NCBI GenBank assembly: GCA_963921935.1
Contig: OY998175.1
Coordinates: 265,663,709 to 265,727,708 of the forward strand
DNA from: Galeruca laticollis
Lineage: Eukaryota > Arthropoda > Insecta > Coleoptera > Chrysomelidae
Direction: 5' to 3'
Length of the DNA stretch: 64,000 bases
In this document: piece after piece, positions 11,600 to 24,347 of the stretch
Layout of the letters: each line of letters opens with the position of its first letter
How positions within the stretch are numbered: position 1 is the stretch's first letter
The notes under the pieces: generated by a model
The model's database searches: none
What the model saw: only the letters and a program-made list of their open reading frames with translations
What the model was told of the DNA's origin: nothing
Made by a program: the position numbers and the translations under genes

Positions 11600-12120
11600 T
11601 ATTTTTGTATATTCTGTACAAAGTGTCTGGGTAGGGGCTACAAAATTTCATTATTCATCACTACATTTTATCCGTTTCGTTATATTTCTTCTTGAAAGCC
11701 AAAAAATCTATTTATCACACATTTTATCCGTGAAACGAACAAAATTTAGTGAAATTTCTATATTTTCACAAAAATCTATTTTTTCTCTCATAATATACAT
11801 GAAACTAAAAAATTAAGGGGAGTTTTGTTATTTTCTTCACATCTTGTCCCTGGACTGAAATAAATTAAGTGAAATTTTGATATTTACATAAAAAACAAAT
11901 TTTTCTCCCATTATGTTTACTAAGAGAACAAAATTAGGTAAATTAAGTGGAATTTCAATATTTTCACAAAAAATCAAGTTTTCTCACATCTATCTTGTTC
12001 TTGAAACGAATTATATTGAGGAAGTTTGAATATTTACATAAAAAATCAGTTTTTCACCCGTTGTCTTCTTAAAACCAGCAAGGCTTAGTAAAATTTTGGT
12101 ATTTTATAAAAAAATACTAA
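11600..12120. repeat. Degenerate minisatellite
   Basis: A block resembling GAAATTTCAATATTTTCACA followed by AAAATC, TTTTCTCACATCTTGT and TGAAACGAACAAAATTAAGT recurs about six times with an irregular period of roughly 70-90 bp. Monomers are diverged and include insertions. There is no coding signal. Confidence 0.55.
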
Positions 12121-12129
12121 ATTTTTCAT

Positions 12130-14005
12130 GGTAGCCACCATGGACCTCTGACCAACCTTGATGAATAAAATATTGCGTTTCGAAAAATGTTCTCTTTTGA
12201 AACTCAACGGGGTTTCATTAAAATCGCAAAGTAGAAAAAATCATTTAATATGACATTTTCGGAAAAAGAAGTTTCATTTTGCTTGTTTCGCCACTTAAAA
12301 AATCTTCCTAAACACACTCATACCTATGTCGCGATTTTTGCGACAGACGTTTTTCTGTTGCAGTCGTTGCATTATTGCGAATGTTAAGTGGCATACAGGA
12401 CATTTCAGTCTCTCTTTCAAACATATTAAATCTTCAGGAATCACGAGTTTTACTTTTTTCGGCAGTTTTTATGATTTTACTAGCGATCATAATGGATTGC
12501 TTTGTTTTGATTAGTTATGTTGTTATTGATTGATTATTGGAAAATGTTACCAATCTAATATGGTGAAAAATAAAAATCCCGATATGTTTTATTCTGACTG
12601 GTTCAACTCGTGATGAATAATACATATGTCAATTTTATCCATATCTGGAAACTAATAAGAAACTCTATTATATTCATCAACGGATAACATTCACAGTAGA
12701 TCTTCCACATCAATAATAGTTATTTTATTTAATGGTCGTGGATAAAAGTATTCAGCTGCTTCTTTTTCTCAACGACAAAATAAAGAATAATTATTGTCTT
12801 TCTCACTTCAATATTTAACCGAAACTTAAACCGTTTCAAAAAAAAACAAATATCAAAATACCAATAAAAATAAATCGTGAACAAAGCTGTACCTATATCT
12901 CGTAAATTATGACACACACTAATAGTTGCGATCCCTCCGCCTCTATTGCTTGAATTCGAATGTTTTTATGAACCGACAATGTATTGGACCAATTTTATGA
13001 TTAGTTTGTTAGACTATATTTTTTTTTGTATCTTTGTCAGAGTCCTTGTGAACTCGAGAGTCTTAACCCAACGTTTCGAGCAGCTTATTGTTGACCTTCG
13101 CAATCTTCTATAGCTGTCACGTGCCGTTACATCCAGATGCAAGCAATATACAGGTTGGCAGTTGACGATGCGCGAGAACGCCATACAACTTGACAACGTT
13201 GTAAACGCAGTTACCGAGAATATCAGGAGACGTACATTCCGCATGCAAAGTTTTTAAGGTTGTGGGACTGCGTACGAGGGTAAAACAATATTTTGAATTT
13301 GGATTTAAAAACAATAGTGGCACATATATAATGCTAGATAAAATCGAGTTTACAAAACAAAATAAGATTAATGTGTTCTTCAATATCAATTAAATGAATA
13401 AGGTAAAAGAAAGCATTAGATTTTTGTACTAACATTGGTTTTTTTTTTGTACAGACATAATTATGTATTGCTTCAAATGCCAAACGGGGAATTCTATAAT
13501 TACCCTTCATTATTTCATGTGATGTAAATAATAAATAGATTCCAAGAGACATAAACTTTCACGTTTACTTCAAATTAATGTCTTTTAAGTGGTCTCTTCA
13601 AAACATTCGTCATTGAGGTTTTATTTGTATATGAATTGGAAGTCAGGTAGATTTTGTAGATAACGTGTACAATATGATGAGGATTGTTAAACGACTTTCT
13701 AAATTTAACAATGGCCAACAATTTTTCCTATCTGTTCGTAGTAATAGTTAATAACATACCAACCTATTAAGCTTTCTAAAATTTTGTTATTCTCAAAAAT
13801 ATGTAGTAGATAATAATGTAAAAATTCGGGATTATATATAAAATTTGGAAAACAAATTGGGGAAATAGCCTTTAGAAATGGTCTAATAAGTATACCAATA
13901 TTATAAATAAAATATTAAAGCTTTTTTGTGGTAGATATTTCTACTTTCATATTTACATTTTTGGGCTTTTCGCAAATATTTACTATGAAATTAGAACATC
14001 CCTTC
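12130..14005. other. Anonymous region without recognised genes
   Basis: Short open frames of 60-90 codons occur on the minus strand (for example 13334-13552) but none shows a recognisable motif, and they overlap each other. I see no element ends here. Confidence 0.4.
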
Positions 14006-14009
14006 ACAA

Positions 14010-14610
14010 TTTTTACAGAGTTAGGACTGGCAAAACTAAGAAATCTTGGTTCTGGGTGTGCATTATTGTTTATTTGAAACCTTTTGAAACGGATTTTCTT
14101 AATCCTTCGTTACTCTTGTCGCTTCATCCTTTAAGGTGCGTGTCACATGAATGAATGTATGTTTTATCCATATAAATGATAGGTTTGTTCTGTTCTCTGC
14201 ACTTTTTTATGTTTCTTAAATATAGTAGGCGTAAATGTCTGATTTCGTGACGTTCCATTAACAAACTTCTGTTGTTTTTCGTGTTGTATTCGTTTCACGA
14301 CTTCCTGCGAAGCAATAACTATCTGCAAAGGTTTGGTGTACATTTCTTAACGTGGCTACTTTTTTCTCGGCTACGTGATAATTTATTATGCACCTTCTAA
14401 GCACAGTTTTGTCGAATTGATCCATACGGATACTGGACGTTCTTTACTTTTTAGTAGGCACATCAGTGTCAGCATTCCTTCCTGTCAGAGCTACTTTTTT
14501 AATACGGGAAAGCGTTTTTTGGCTAACTCTCGTAGCAGCAAAAACTCGTTCATCAGTTGTTTTAACGATATTTAGATTGATTTTAGTTCGAACATATTTT
14601 ATTATGACCA
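14010..14610 (-). pseudogene. mariner-like DDE_3 transposase remnant
   Basis: On the minus strand from about 14600 downward the frames read AATRVSQKTLSRIKK (helix-turn-helix), then DQFDKTVLRRCIINYHVAEKKV and FAGSREVVKRI, then YMDKTYIHSCDTHLKG. The last block corresponds to the xYMDETYIHS motif holding the first catalytic Asp in a widespread insect DDE_3 family. The following VSKG block is also visible, and beyond about 14010 the similarity fades. Several frameshifts and stops are needed to follow it, and the second and third catalytic residues are missing. This is a 5' fragment of a dead transposase. Confidence 0.6.
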
Positions 14611-15089
14611 AACCGCAATTGTAACTGAAATCGGAAGATGGTTCAAAACAAATAATAAAACCGTAACATAATAGAGATAGGTATGAAATGAATATAATAA
14701 TTACAATTATAAGCTAAAAAGCCCATTACAATTAAATAGGTATCGGACACAAAATAAACATGTACTCTTTTATATACTCCTGTACACAGAAACAGAATAG
14801 TTATTTATGCAACAAATGCATAGTATGGGGTTTTTTTTCACTAATGGAAAAATTGATGCATGAGCCGCAGGCATGCAAAAACCGAAAAATGTCTCATTTA
14901 GGTTTCTCTAAATGGACTAAAAATGGCGTCGATTTGTTTGTAACGATGACATAACGGTGCATAAAATTGACACATGGGCGTATGATAGTATATTACGTAA
15001 CGTGTGTTGAAAGAAGCATTTTACGCACGAACGGAAAAGGAAAAGTAATTCCGTGAGTATTAAGGGATTTAAGGTACAAATAAAAACGT
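14611..15089. other. Anonymous spacer
   Basis: No supported feature. One 64-codon frame (14760-14954) has no recognisable motif. Confidence 0.4.
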
Positions 15090-15195
15090 AAATCCTCGAT
15101 GCCCAGCCAAGTTTTATAAAAGTCGCTCCTCGATGCCCAGCGAAGCATCTTAGTTCACCCTCGATGTCAAGCCAAGTTTCGTAAAAGTCCGTTCT
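15090..15195. repeat. Short minisatellite of about 45-bp units
   Basis: The block CCTCGATGCCCAGCCAAG, followed by TTTTATAAAAGTC or a variant, occurs three times (near 15095, 15127 and 15165) with small changes. It stands out as locally GC-richer than its surroundings. Confidence 0.6.
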
Positions 15196-15251
15196 AAGAA
15201 GTATTTATTTTTATTAAAAATGTATGTAGAATTACCGGAATTGCATAAAAC

Positions 15252-15750
15252 AGCGTATACACCTCTCGACTAAAGTGACATTAATCCCTTATAGTCCCAG
15301 AGCTGGCTACATAAAACAGCATCGATAAGGTACACGACGTTTGAGCTTGGAAACTGGGGGCCCGTAATTAGTACATCACCAAACGGCATTTCTGGCACTC
15401 TGTACAGGTCGGATATGAAAATGCCAGCCGGTTTTCCCGTGCGAAAAAATGGGCTGGAAAACCTCATATGGTACACGAGTGAAAACTCTTGGATCGTGGG
15501 GTCCGAATCTCAAGTAAAACCGCTGTAATAACGCCGGCTGGCATTTTCATTTCCTACCTGTACAGAGTGCCAGAATTGCCGTTTGGTGATCTAGTAATTG
15601 CGGGCCCCCCGTTACAAGCTCAAACGTCGTGTACCTTATCGATTCTGTTTTATGTAGCCAGCTCTCCGTCTATTAGGCGGTTTTTCTCAGGAATCAAACA
15701 CCACCCGCGGGATTAAATGGGACACTTTAGCCGCTTGGTGTATAATATAC
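15252..15750. mobile_element. Foldback element of about 500 bp
   Basis: Two inverted arms are clear: about 15252-15437 and about 15530-15750. Shared inner blocks include GATAAGGTACACGACGTTTGA, GCACTCTGTACAGGT and GAAAATGCCAGCCGG. The outer ends share a GTATACACC / GGTGTATA pair and CTAAAGTG / CACTTTAG. Arms differ by roughly one base in ten and the right arm has extra bases near 15680. Each arm can be read as a similar 40-odd residue peptide (PAGIFISDLYRVPEMPFGD and PAGIFISYLYRVPELPFGD), probably a by-product of the repeat. No named family is recognised. Confidence 0.65.
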
Positions 15751-18303
15751 TATTGTTTACTAATATGAGATATATTCAGACAGCTAAAAGATGCGGATTT
15801 AATGAAACGGAACCAATTATCATATAATTCCAAATAACTCTTAGTATTAAATGCAATCTCATATCTAATAAATGTTATCTACCATTTATATATAGAATAA
15901 AATTAATCGTTCAATATCCAAGTAATAAATTTTGAATAAAATGGCTACGTCTATTGACAGTTGCTAAGTGGTTGCTATGGAAGCCGTGCGATTTACTTTA
16001 CAGCCGTGCGTTTTGTTTTACTCTGCGTAATAGACGTCTTACATTGATTGACGACTGTGTGGTTTTGACTACTTACAGGGGTGTTGGTAGGTAAAATACG
16101 TTTTCTACAACTGCTATGAAAAGTAGCGTATTTCTCATAGCTTACTTAATTTCAAAACCATATATTGCTTATACTGTGAGAAATATTATTTCTCACGGTA
16201 CTTTGCTCACACTATATACATTTATATGGAGAATCCAGTGGGGGATACTCAATGCCCAGCTAATTTCAGAAGGTTACGGAATTGTCGACTTGCCATTGTT
16301 TGCCACTTCGGTCATGCAATTTAAAACGTTCATAATTATTTCACGACACTGCTCACTCAACTTTACATCCTGGAGTCGCCATAACAAGTTAGTATTGAAC
16401 AATCCCGGTAATCAAACTTTTCTCTAAACTGTACTGTCGAAACGAAGCTCACGAATTCTGCCAGCGAAGTGAGCTTTTGCAATCCGTATACATATTTGCT
16501 ACGCCGCATCGGAAGTTGCCATACTTCCGACTGCCAAAATTAATTTGCCAACCTGTACTATAAAAGACAACATCATACGAACAATTTGAAATAGAGTCAG
16601 GATATCACACATTGAAAACGATGCTAATGATTGTTTCACGTATTTATGAGACGGGCCATTTACATGTGAGACAATTATAACTTTTTTAAGTGATTAGTAA
16701 GTGAATGATAACCACAAAAAAGCCAAAATTGAAATTTAGAGGGTAACTCTAAATTACTGGATAACTCTAATTGTTTGTATGTATGCATATATTTGAAAAA
16801 TGAGCTATTTTTTGTAGACATTTTATCCGAACACAAAGTTCTACACTCGGATATTGACGTTGCTGTATTCAATTACTCTGTTGTCTCCTTATAACTGTAA
16901 TATTAGCCAAATATTATACTCTTTTCTTGTCAACGTTAATTATTTTCGTGATGTTTTTGTTACTTGACATCTATACAAAAAAGTTATGTTGTTAGGAGCA
17001 AAAGATATATTTTCTCTCAAGAAAGGTATTGGACCAGACACTCATTTCTCTTTTTTCTGGTATTATAATGTCTGTTACTTTCCATAATATATAATAATTG
17101 ATACCGATTATGAGAATTCTTACTGCCAATCAACTCTTTTCAAAGCTACATATCCGATGTATTTGAAAATAGAATGAGATAATAACTAAATATGAAACAA
17201 TTAGTTTCACTGCTCTGTGCGGGAAGTGTTTATTGACAATTTAGTGCAAAAAATTACAGTAGATAACCTTTACTGGTGATTTAAATTCTAAGGTGTAGCA
17301 TATGCTTTTTCCGCGAAGAACAAGAAGAAAGGTTACTACATTCAATTTACTTCCGTTTGCTTCAGTGAATTTTTGTACAAGGTGTTCACAATATAGTGAC
17401 CTTCGATTGCATGTCGAGCTAAAAAAAACGTTTATTGAAGGAAAGTAAAATTGGATTAGAATATATTATTTCTCAATCTGAAACCCAGTAAGTGGGTAGA
17501 AAAAAAAGCCTTTGACGTTCAAAAGGTGGGGTAGAAATGATTTTTGAATATGTTATTAAAGAGACGGTTCTGCTTATACAACAAATTTTTTGACCCCTTA
17601 AGGAGGATTCGCGCGCGTCGCCATCTTGGTTAATATACGCAAGAAAATAGTTTCGAAGCATTATGGAGTTAGTAAAATTAGAGAAGCATCATTTTCTACA
17701 TTGTACCAGTTCGCACTTTATCGTACGTCTAATACGTTAAGAGTTACATTGGTAGAAAAGATGAAGGTTATTTAAAGAAATATTTTTATACTCGTCATTT
17801 TCCTCATGTACACACAGAATTTTATAAGTATAGAAAAAAGTTAGGTTATTTTCAACCACCAAAAATAGAGGCAATTTGGCAAATTTGTAGAAACTGCTAT
17901 CACAGATAAGCAATCTCAAGAAGATGACGATCTTATGATTATTAATACAGCAATTTCTTTGAGCTAAACATTTGATACAGTTTTCGTTAGTGGAGAAGAC
18001 GTGGAGCTTATGGTTCTGCTTGAAGCACTGATACCACATTTAAACAATATCTATTTTTGCAGACCTGGGAGAGCCGAATTCCTTCGAAAACAGTATTCTG
18101 CAAATAGTTTGAAACACAATGAAGCAGCTTAACACATTCTCTTTTAACGTGCATTTAATGGCTGTAACACAACATCGTCTCTCCTTAATCAAGGAAAACT
18201 GAAGTTCAGATTCTTCAAATGAACCCAAAACTTAGTAGCATCATTGACACCTCCAAACAACATGATGCCAAACCATGCAGCATTGAAGAAGTTGGAGCAC
18301 TGT
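15751..18303. other. Anonymous AT-rich region
   Basis: No gene is supported. Small hairpins are present: GTGAGAAAT, ATT loop, ATTTCTCAC near 16177-16197, and CGGAAGT / ACTTCCG near 16510. The open frame at 16116-16427 (103 codons) has no motif I recognise. Minus-strand frames at 17737-18228 are also unassigned. Confidence 0.4.
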
Positions 18304-19478
18304 TACTTTTCCGCCCAACCTATCTAATATGCGAGACAAGTATTGATTTACTCACAAAAAAGTTGAAATTTTGAAGAAAAAGTTGAGTTATTTTTACGTT
18401 TTTCATCAAGAACAACACGAAAAAATGGTTTTTAGAAAAAAAAATCCTATGTGTATGTTGTCGTCGTCGTCGTCGTTGTCGTCGGCCACTTTTCGATACG
18501 GCCTCTGGAGAGCAACAAATCACCAATTTTATGATTGAATATTGTTAAGGACATGTCACAGATGAACTCTATTGATTTTCAGATCACCAGAGCCAGCACA
18601 ACCGGTGCTATGGTACTAGAAGTACGACATTTTAGTCATTTTTTGAGAAATTTCAGCTTGTTAGCACGATACAGACACGATACAGCCTCCGGATTGCAAA
18701 AACTCACCAATTTTATGATTGAATATTATTCAGAACATCTCACAGATGAACACTTTTGATTTTCAAATAACCGCGGCCAGTACAACAGGTGCTATAGTAC
18801 CCTAAGTACGACATTTTTGTCACTTTCGGAGAAATTTCAGTTTGTTAGCACGAAACAGCCTCCGAAGTATATACAAGTGACCAATTTTATGATTGAATAT
18901 TTTTCAGGGTGTCTCAAAGATTAACCCTATTGAGATTCAGCTCATCAAAGCCAGTACAATGAGTGCTATGGTACTTCAGGTACCAAATTTTTGTAATTTT
19001 TGAAGAATTTTCTGTTTGTAAGCACGATACAGCCTCTAGCGTGTATACAAGTGACCCATTTTGAGATAGAATATTGTTCAGGGCGTCTCATAGATGAACC
19101 TTATTGGTTTTTAGCTCACGAGAGCTAGTACAACGGGTGGTATGGTAACTGAAGTGCCACATTTTTTGTCCTTCTTGGAGAAATTTCTGGTTGATAGTAC
19201 GATACAGACTCCGGAGTGTATACAAGTGGTCAATTTAATAATTGGATATTTTTCAAGGTGTCTCATTCAAGGTGTTTCACAGATTTACCCTACTGATTTT
19301 CAGCGAGCACAGCGGGTCCTATAAATCCAGATACACTGCATTTTTGGTTACTTTTGGAGAAAATTCGGTTTTCTTAACACGATACATACCCCGAAGTGTA
19401 TACAAGTGACAATTTCAGAATATTATTCGGGGCATTTCACAGATGCGGAAAGTTAGTTTTAATCTTCAAAACCGTTTA
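18304..19478 (-). mobile_element. Five-monomer non-autonomous element, copy D (six monomers)
   Basis: Minus-oriented relative to copies A-C. It starts TTACTTTTCCGCCCAACC and ends GCGGAAAGTTAGTTTTAATC plus TTCAAAAC, the subterminal repeat followed by the terminal hairpin. Monomer cores fall near 18502, 18674, 18852, 19026, 19200 and 19379, giving a period of 172-179 bp and one monomer more than the usual five. The CGT-rich microsatellite lies at about 18460-18483. It joins copy E head to tail across AAAACCGTTTATTACTTTTC near 19470-19487. Confidence 0.75.
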
Positions 19479-20480
19479 TTACTTTTCCGCCCAACCTATC
19501 TAATATACGAGAAAAGTATTGGTTTACTCCAAAAAAGTTGGAACTTTGAAAACAAATTTTGAGTTATTTTTACGTAGTCCATCAACAACAACACGAAAAA
19601 ACGGTTTTTAGAAAAAAAATCCTATGTGTATGTCGTCGTCATCGTCGTCGTTGTCATCGGCCACTTTTCCTTACATGTCTTGTTAGCACGATACAGCCGC
19701 CGGAATGCAATAAGTCACCAATTTCATGATACAATACTGTAAAGTACATGTCACAGATGAACCCTATTGATTTTCAGCTAACCAGAGCCAGTACAACGGG
19801 TGCTATGGTACTTGAAGTACGAGATTTTGTCATTTTTTGAGAAATTTCAGTATGTTAGCACGATACAGCCTCTGGAGTTCAACAAGTCACCAATTTTATG
19901 ATTGAATATTATTCAGGACATCTCAATGATGAACAGTATTGATTTTCAGCTCACCAGATCCAATACAACAGGTGCTATAGTACTTTAAGTACGATATTTT
20001 TATCATTTTCGAAGAAATTCAACTTTGTTAGCACGATACAGCCTCCGGAGTATATACAAGTGACCAATTTCATGATTGGATATTATTCATAGCATCTCAA
20101 AGATGAATCCTATTGATATTCAGCTCACTAAAGCCAGTACACCGGGTTCTATGGTACTAGAAGTACCAAATATTGGTCATTATTGGAGAATTTTCAGTTG
20201 GATAGCAAGATACAGCCTCCAGAGTGTATACATGTGACCAATTTTATGATTGGATATTGTTCAAGGTGTCTCACAGATGTACCCTATTGATTTTCAGCTG
20301 ACTAGAGCGAGTACAACGGGTCCTATAAATCCATATATATTACATTTTTGGTTATTTTTGGACATATTTCGGTTTGTTAGCACGATACATCCATCGAAGT
20401 GTATACAAGTGACAATTTTATGATAGAATATTATTCAGGGCCACAGATGCGGAAAAGTTAGTTTTAATCTTTAAAATCAT
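19479..20480 (-). mobile_element. Five-monomer non-autonomous element, copy E
   Basis: The full set of parts is present: ATTACTTTTCCGCCCAACC start, unique A/T-rich segment, CGTCGTCATC-type microsatellite near 19633-19660, five monomers (cores near 19690, 19867, 20041, 20217 and 20390), then GCGGAAAAGTTAG and the GTTTTAAtctTTAAAAT hairpin. The monomer next to the hairpin carries the same private CCTATAAATCC block as in the other copies. Confidence 0.78.
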
Positions 20481-20589
20481 TTTTTTGTTGTTGCATTGTA
20501 CGGCGGTTGACATGGAAATATAAACCTTAGAGGAACTCTGTTACAAATATTTTGTAAAACCATCTACAAAATAAAATATTTTGAAAATC

Positions 20590-21212
20590 CAAACTAACTT
20601 TTCCGGATCAAAACTAACTTTTGTGCATCTGAGAGATGCCCTGAACAATATTCTATCACAAAATTGTGACTTGTATACATTTCGTAGGTTGAATCGTGCT
20701 TACAAATCAAAATTTCTCAATAAATATTCAAAAATGTAGTATATATGTATTTATAAAACCCTTTGTACTTCACGTGTACGACACCCTGAACAATATCCAA
20801 TCATCAAATTGGTCAATTGTATACAGTCTGGACGCTGTATCATGCTAATAAACTTCAATTTCTCCAATAATGACAAAAATGTCGCACTTCAAGTACCATA
20901 GCACCCGTTGTACGGGATCTGGTGAGCTGAAAATCAATAGGGTTCATCTGTGAGATGTCCTGAATAATATTCAATCATAAGATTGGTGACTCGTTGTACT
21001 CCAGAGATTGTATCGTGCTAACCAGACCATGTTACGAAAAGTGGACGACGACAACGACGACGACATGCACAATAAATTTTTTTGTTAAAACCGTTTTTCC
21101 GTGTTGTTCTTGGTGAAAAACGTGAAATAACTCAAAAAAAATCCAAAACACCAACTTTTTTGGGGTAAACCAATTTTTTTGTCACATATTAGATAGGTTG
21201 GGCAGAAAAGTA
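20590..21212 (+). mobile_element. Five-monomer non-autonomous element, copy F (shortened)
   Basis: Only three monomer cores remain (near 20685, 20828 and 20999), so middle monomers are deleted. The left terminus is partly duplicated: AACTAACTTTTCCGG is followed at once by AACTAACTTTTGTGC. The right end GGGCAGAAAAGTAAA runs straight into the ATG of a piggyBac transposase at 21213, so this copy replaced or entered the 5' untranslated part of that element. Confidence 0.72.
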
Positions 21213-23235
21213 AAATGAGGAAGAGACCGTTAACGGAATCTGAGTATAATAAAGTAGCCGAAGAATTTTAGTGCGGGCAATGAAAACGAAGACTTTAACT
21301 CTGACGATTCCCTTTTAGATCCTGGTTGGCTGCCTGATTCAAATAAACGTGCATCATCGCTTTTACGACTAGGAGAATATAAAATGGTTTACGCGGAACG
21401 GGAAAATCTCCTGGAGGACCCTCTACCTCAAAAGAAAGAATTAAACCTATTTTTCGGAAACTTCCTGAGAATTTTGAGAATACTTCTGGATCAGAGGATA
21501 AAGAGGTCGAATATTTAAGTATTTTGCTTAAAAATTTAGAAAGAGAGGAAATAAAAAATAGTCTTGAGGATCAAGCTATTAATGGAGTAGAGGACTTGGG
21601 AGAAAGGAGTGACTATAGAAATAATTACTAAAAAAGATCACTCCTCTTGAAATATGTTTTAATAGTCGACGATTGAGTCATTAGCTTTATTGCTGAGGAA
21701 ACCAATAGATTAGCCCAACAATAATTAGCTGGTAGACAAAAATCAACAGTTATCCGAATCAGGCCGTATATTATGGATGAGATTACTAAGAGTAAGTGCT
21801 TTGGTGAATTATGGGTCCAACCGTAGAATCTTCAAACATGACGTAAACGGAAATGTAATGTCTTGAAACCGCTACCAATTAATTTTAGAAATGATTCATT
21901 TTAATAACAATGAAACCATTGAAAAGGGAAACTGTTAGGAAAGCTGGAACCACTTTAGACCAGTTTTATCCAAGAAAAAAATCGGTATTGATGAATCGTT
22001 GGTTCCTTGGAGAGGAAGATTGATTTTTGGTCAGTATATACCGAATAAGGCTCATCGATATGATATAATGCTTTTTAAGCTTTGTTTTGATGGTGTAGCC
22101 TCAAAGTTTATTGCGGAAAATCGGCAACTGGGAAACAGAATATGGATTTGCTCAAAAAGTATGTTTGGTTTATCTTCGTGATATACTTGACCAATGATGA
22201 AAACTTTACGTCCATAACTTTTACACCAGTTCTGAGTTGGCAAAAGCCTTGTTAGCTTGGAAAACTCATGTTCTTGTGACCCTGAAAGCAAACAAAAATA
22301 GCTGCAAAAAGAAGTTCTTCATAAGAATTTGAAGAGGCGAAATGATAGCTCGTGAAAAAGAAAATGGTATAATAATTTTGAAATGGAAATATACTGAAGA
22401 TGTTAGAGTATTATCGATAAAACATAAACCGGTAGTGGTTCCTCTTCCTAAAAAAAGAACTCCTTTAGTAGTAATTCAACCATCCGCAAGCCCTGATACA
22501 TAGCTATCCGAGAACCGTGATCTCCAGATATCCACAAGCACCGCTATAGAATCCTCTATATTAAAACCCTACACAACCCTACAGCCTTGTTTATCAACCA
22601 ATAATTTCGTAGTAACCGAAATAAAACAATCTGACTCAGAACAACCAGTTACCCAAAGTGAAACGTCCGATGAATTTAAAAAATCTACCAATCTAAAAGG
22701 CAAAGATCGAAAGTCAAATAAAGCAACAGAAAAACCCTTAGCAGTTTGAGATTATAATAAGGGAAAGGCGGGGATGCACTAACCCGATCTAATGAGATCA
22801 TATGTTACTACTTTACGTAAAGGAATAAAGTGTTAGAGAAAACTGGCCCTGGATTTTTTACTAGGGGTAGTTATCGTTAACGCATGAGTTGCTTACAAAC
22901 ATGCTACGAAGAAAAAAATTTCAATCGCCAGTTTTAGAGAAAGTTTAGTTACTGCCATATTATAACGAGACAAGGTCAAACAAACAGAAATGCCAAAATT
23001 GAGAAATATTCTTCAGCATAAGCGAATGGAAAGTATAGAAAAAAATGGTAAAACGGCTAGAAAAAAATGTACTTTACTTTATGCAAAGCTTCAGACAGAG
23101 GTCGGACGAGCGGAAGCAAGAAAAAAAGGAAAAATGATTTTCATGTTTTTCGATGTATGCAGCTCCTCAGGGACCAAACAATTATATCCCCATGAACTAA
23201 ATCATGCATATATAAATGACGAAGCCCTGAAGTAA
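21213..23235 (+). pseudogene. piggyBac-type transposase, heavily mutated
   Basis: The start MRKRPLTESEYNKV is typical of the family. Downstream, in several frames, are DESLVPWRGRLIFGQYIPNK (first catalytic Asp region, near 21990-22050), NFYTSSELAKALL (near 22220), GEMIAREKENGIIILKW (near 22340) and DYNKGKAGMH with the SYVTTLRKG block (near 22750-22815), then FRESLVTAIL and a basic C-terminal part to the stop at 23235. Many stops and frameshifts make it non-functional. A Ser/Thr/Pro-rich stretch of about 100 codons (22440-22740) sits between the KWK and DYNKGKAG blocks, longer than I would expect. The C-terminus lacks the usual Cys-rich finger. Confidence 0.85.
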
Positions 23236-23371
23236 AAGTTGTCCGTCATTTATATATAATCTGGTGCTTGAGTAACAAATGTTTGAAATTGTCCATTTGT
23301 TGAAATTTTTACTTCTTTGGTTTATAGTTGTAACTACAAACTTTCAAGAGAGCACGTTGTTTCGATTATTT

Positions 23372-23640
23372 ATTAACATTAATATCTTCTTTTGTACTAA
23401 ATGTAGCTCTTAACATAGAGTAAATTGACCATAACGTAGATGTCTTCAAATTTTTAGATAAATCAGAAAAGTATGCAATTATGATTTCTTTTCTCCGCAA
23501 TAATCCATGAAACGTTTGTAAGCGTTTTCATAGTTTGCCTTGGATTTATTTGGCAATAAATTTAAGATGTTACTCTCAGCAGCCTTTACTAACTCCGGTG
23601 ATCGCACACCTGCACTTTTGTCACCACTATAAACAAACAG
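23372..23640 (-). pseudogene. Tyrosine-recombinase N-terminal fragment (Crypton-like)
   Basis: On the minus strand the frames read ILNLLPNKSKANYENAYKRF followed by MDYCGEKKS, then in a shifted frame AYFSDLSKNLKTSTLWSIYS and MLRATFSTKEDIN. This is the core-binding (SAM-like) domain arrangement of a tyrosine-recombinase family found in many insect genomes. No catalytic domain follows, as the similarity stops near 23372. It is not the same sequence as the recombinase at 8821-9996. It is a fragment with at least one frame change. Confidence 0.6.
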
Positions 23641-24347
23641 TGATTGTCAAGGAAACTATTTAATGGCTAATAAGATGGCAATCAACAATTGTTATGCATT
23701 TATAATAATTCCTTAATTCATAATGATGTTAATTGCGATTTTAGAAAAAATGGTTTTGCGCCCAGTAATAAAAGCACAATCCCGGACTTCTATATTTGTT
23801 AGCCTCGGCTTAAGGCCTCGCCAATTAACATTGCTGTCCAGAAATGTAGTGATTTTACTACTAGTTATGTAATGTACTATTTTCTTGGTCATATTTTCAG
23901 TTCCAAATTATTCATACCTTTTTTCATTTACTAATAAGAAATCTTCAGTTTGGTTTGGTTTGGGTGAGCATTAAAACGAACATTACATGAAATAATAAAA
24001 CAGAAGTAATATTCAACAAAAACCTGTTGACCTATCCTATCAAAAATAAAATGTGTATTTAGATCATGTTGGCGTGATATTTAATTCAATTTGCATAGAG
24101 ATGGTCAATTTATAGGTTAATAATAATGGAAAATGGTTCTTAAGTTTGTCATTTGAATTTCTCTATGAAAAAATGAGAGGTCAGCTTCAATTCATTTTAT
24201 TAATCAAGCGCGCACCTCTCAGTTACAGGAAACTCGGCCAATAAATTGTATAAATGATAATCTATAAATTTTTTATATTTATATCTTGATTCTACTAAAA
24301 AGAAGTTGTACGTGTAGTATTTGTTTTAATTTGTTTCAAGCAACTTA
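23641..24347. other. Anonymous AT-rich spacer
   Basis: No gene or repeat structure recognised between the recombinase fragment and the piggyBac-like terminus. Confidence 0.4.

Noticed and set aside
16116..16427. 103-codon open frame as a host gene
   Set aside because: No motif, no homologue recognised, AT-driven composition and no gene context.
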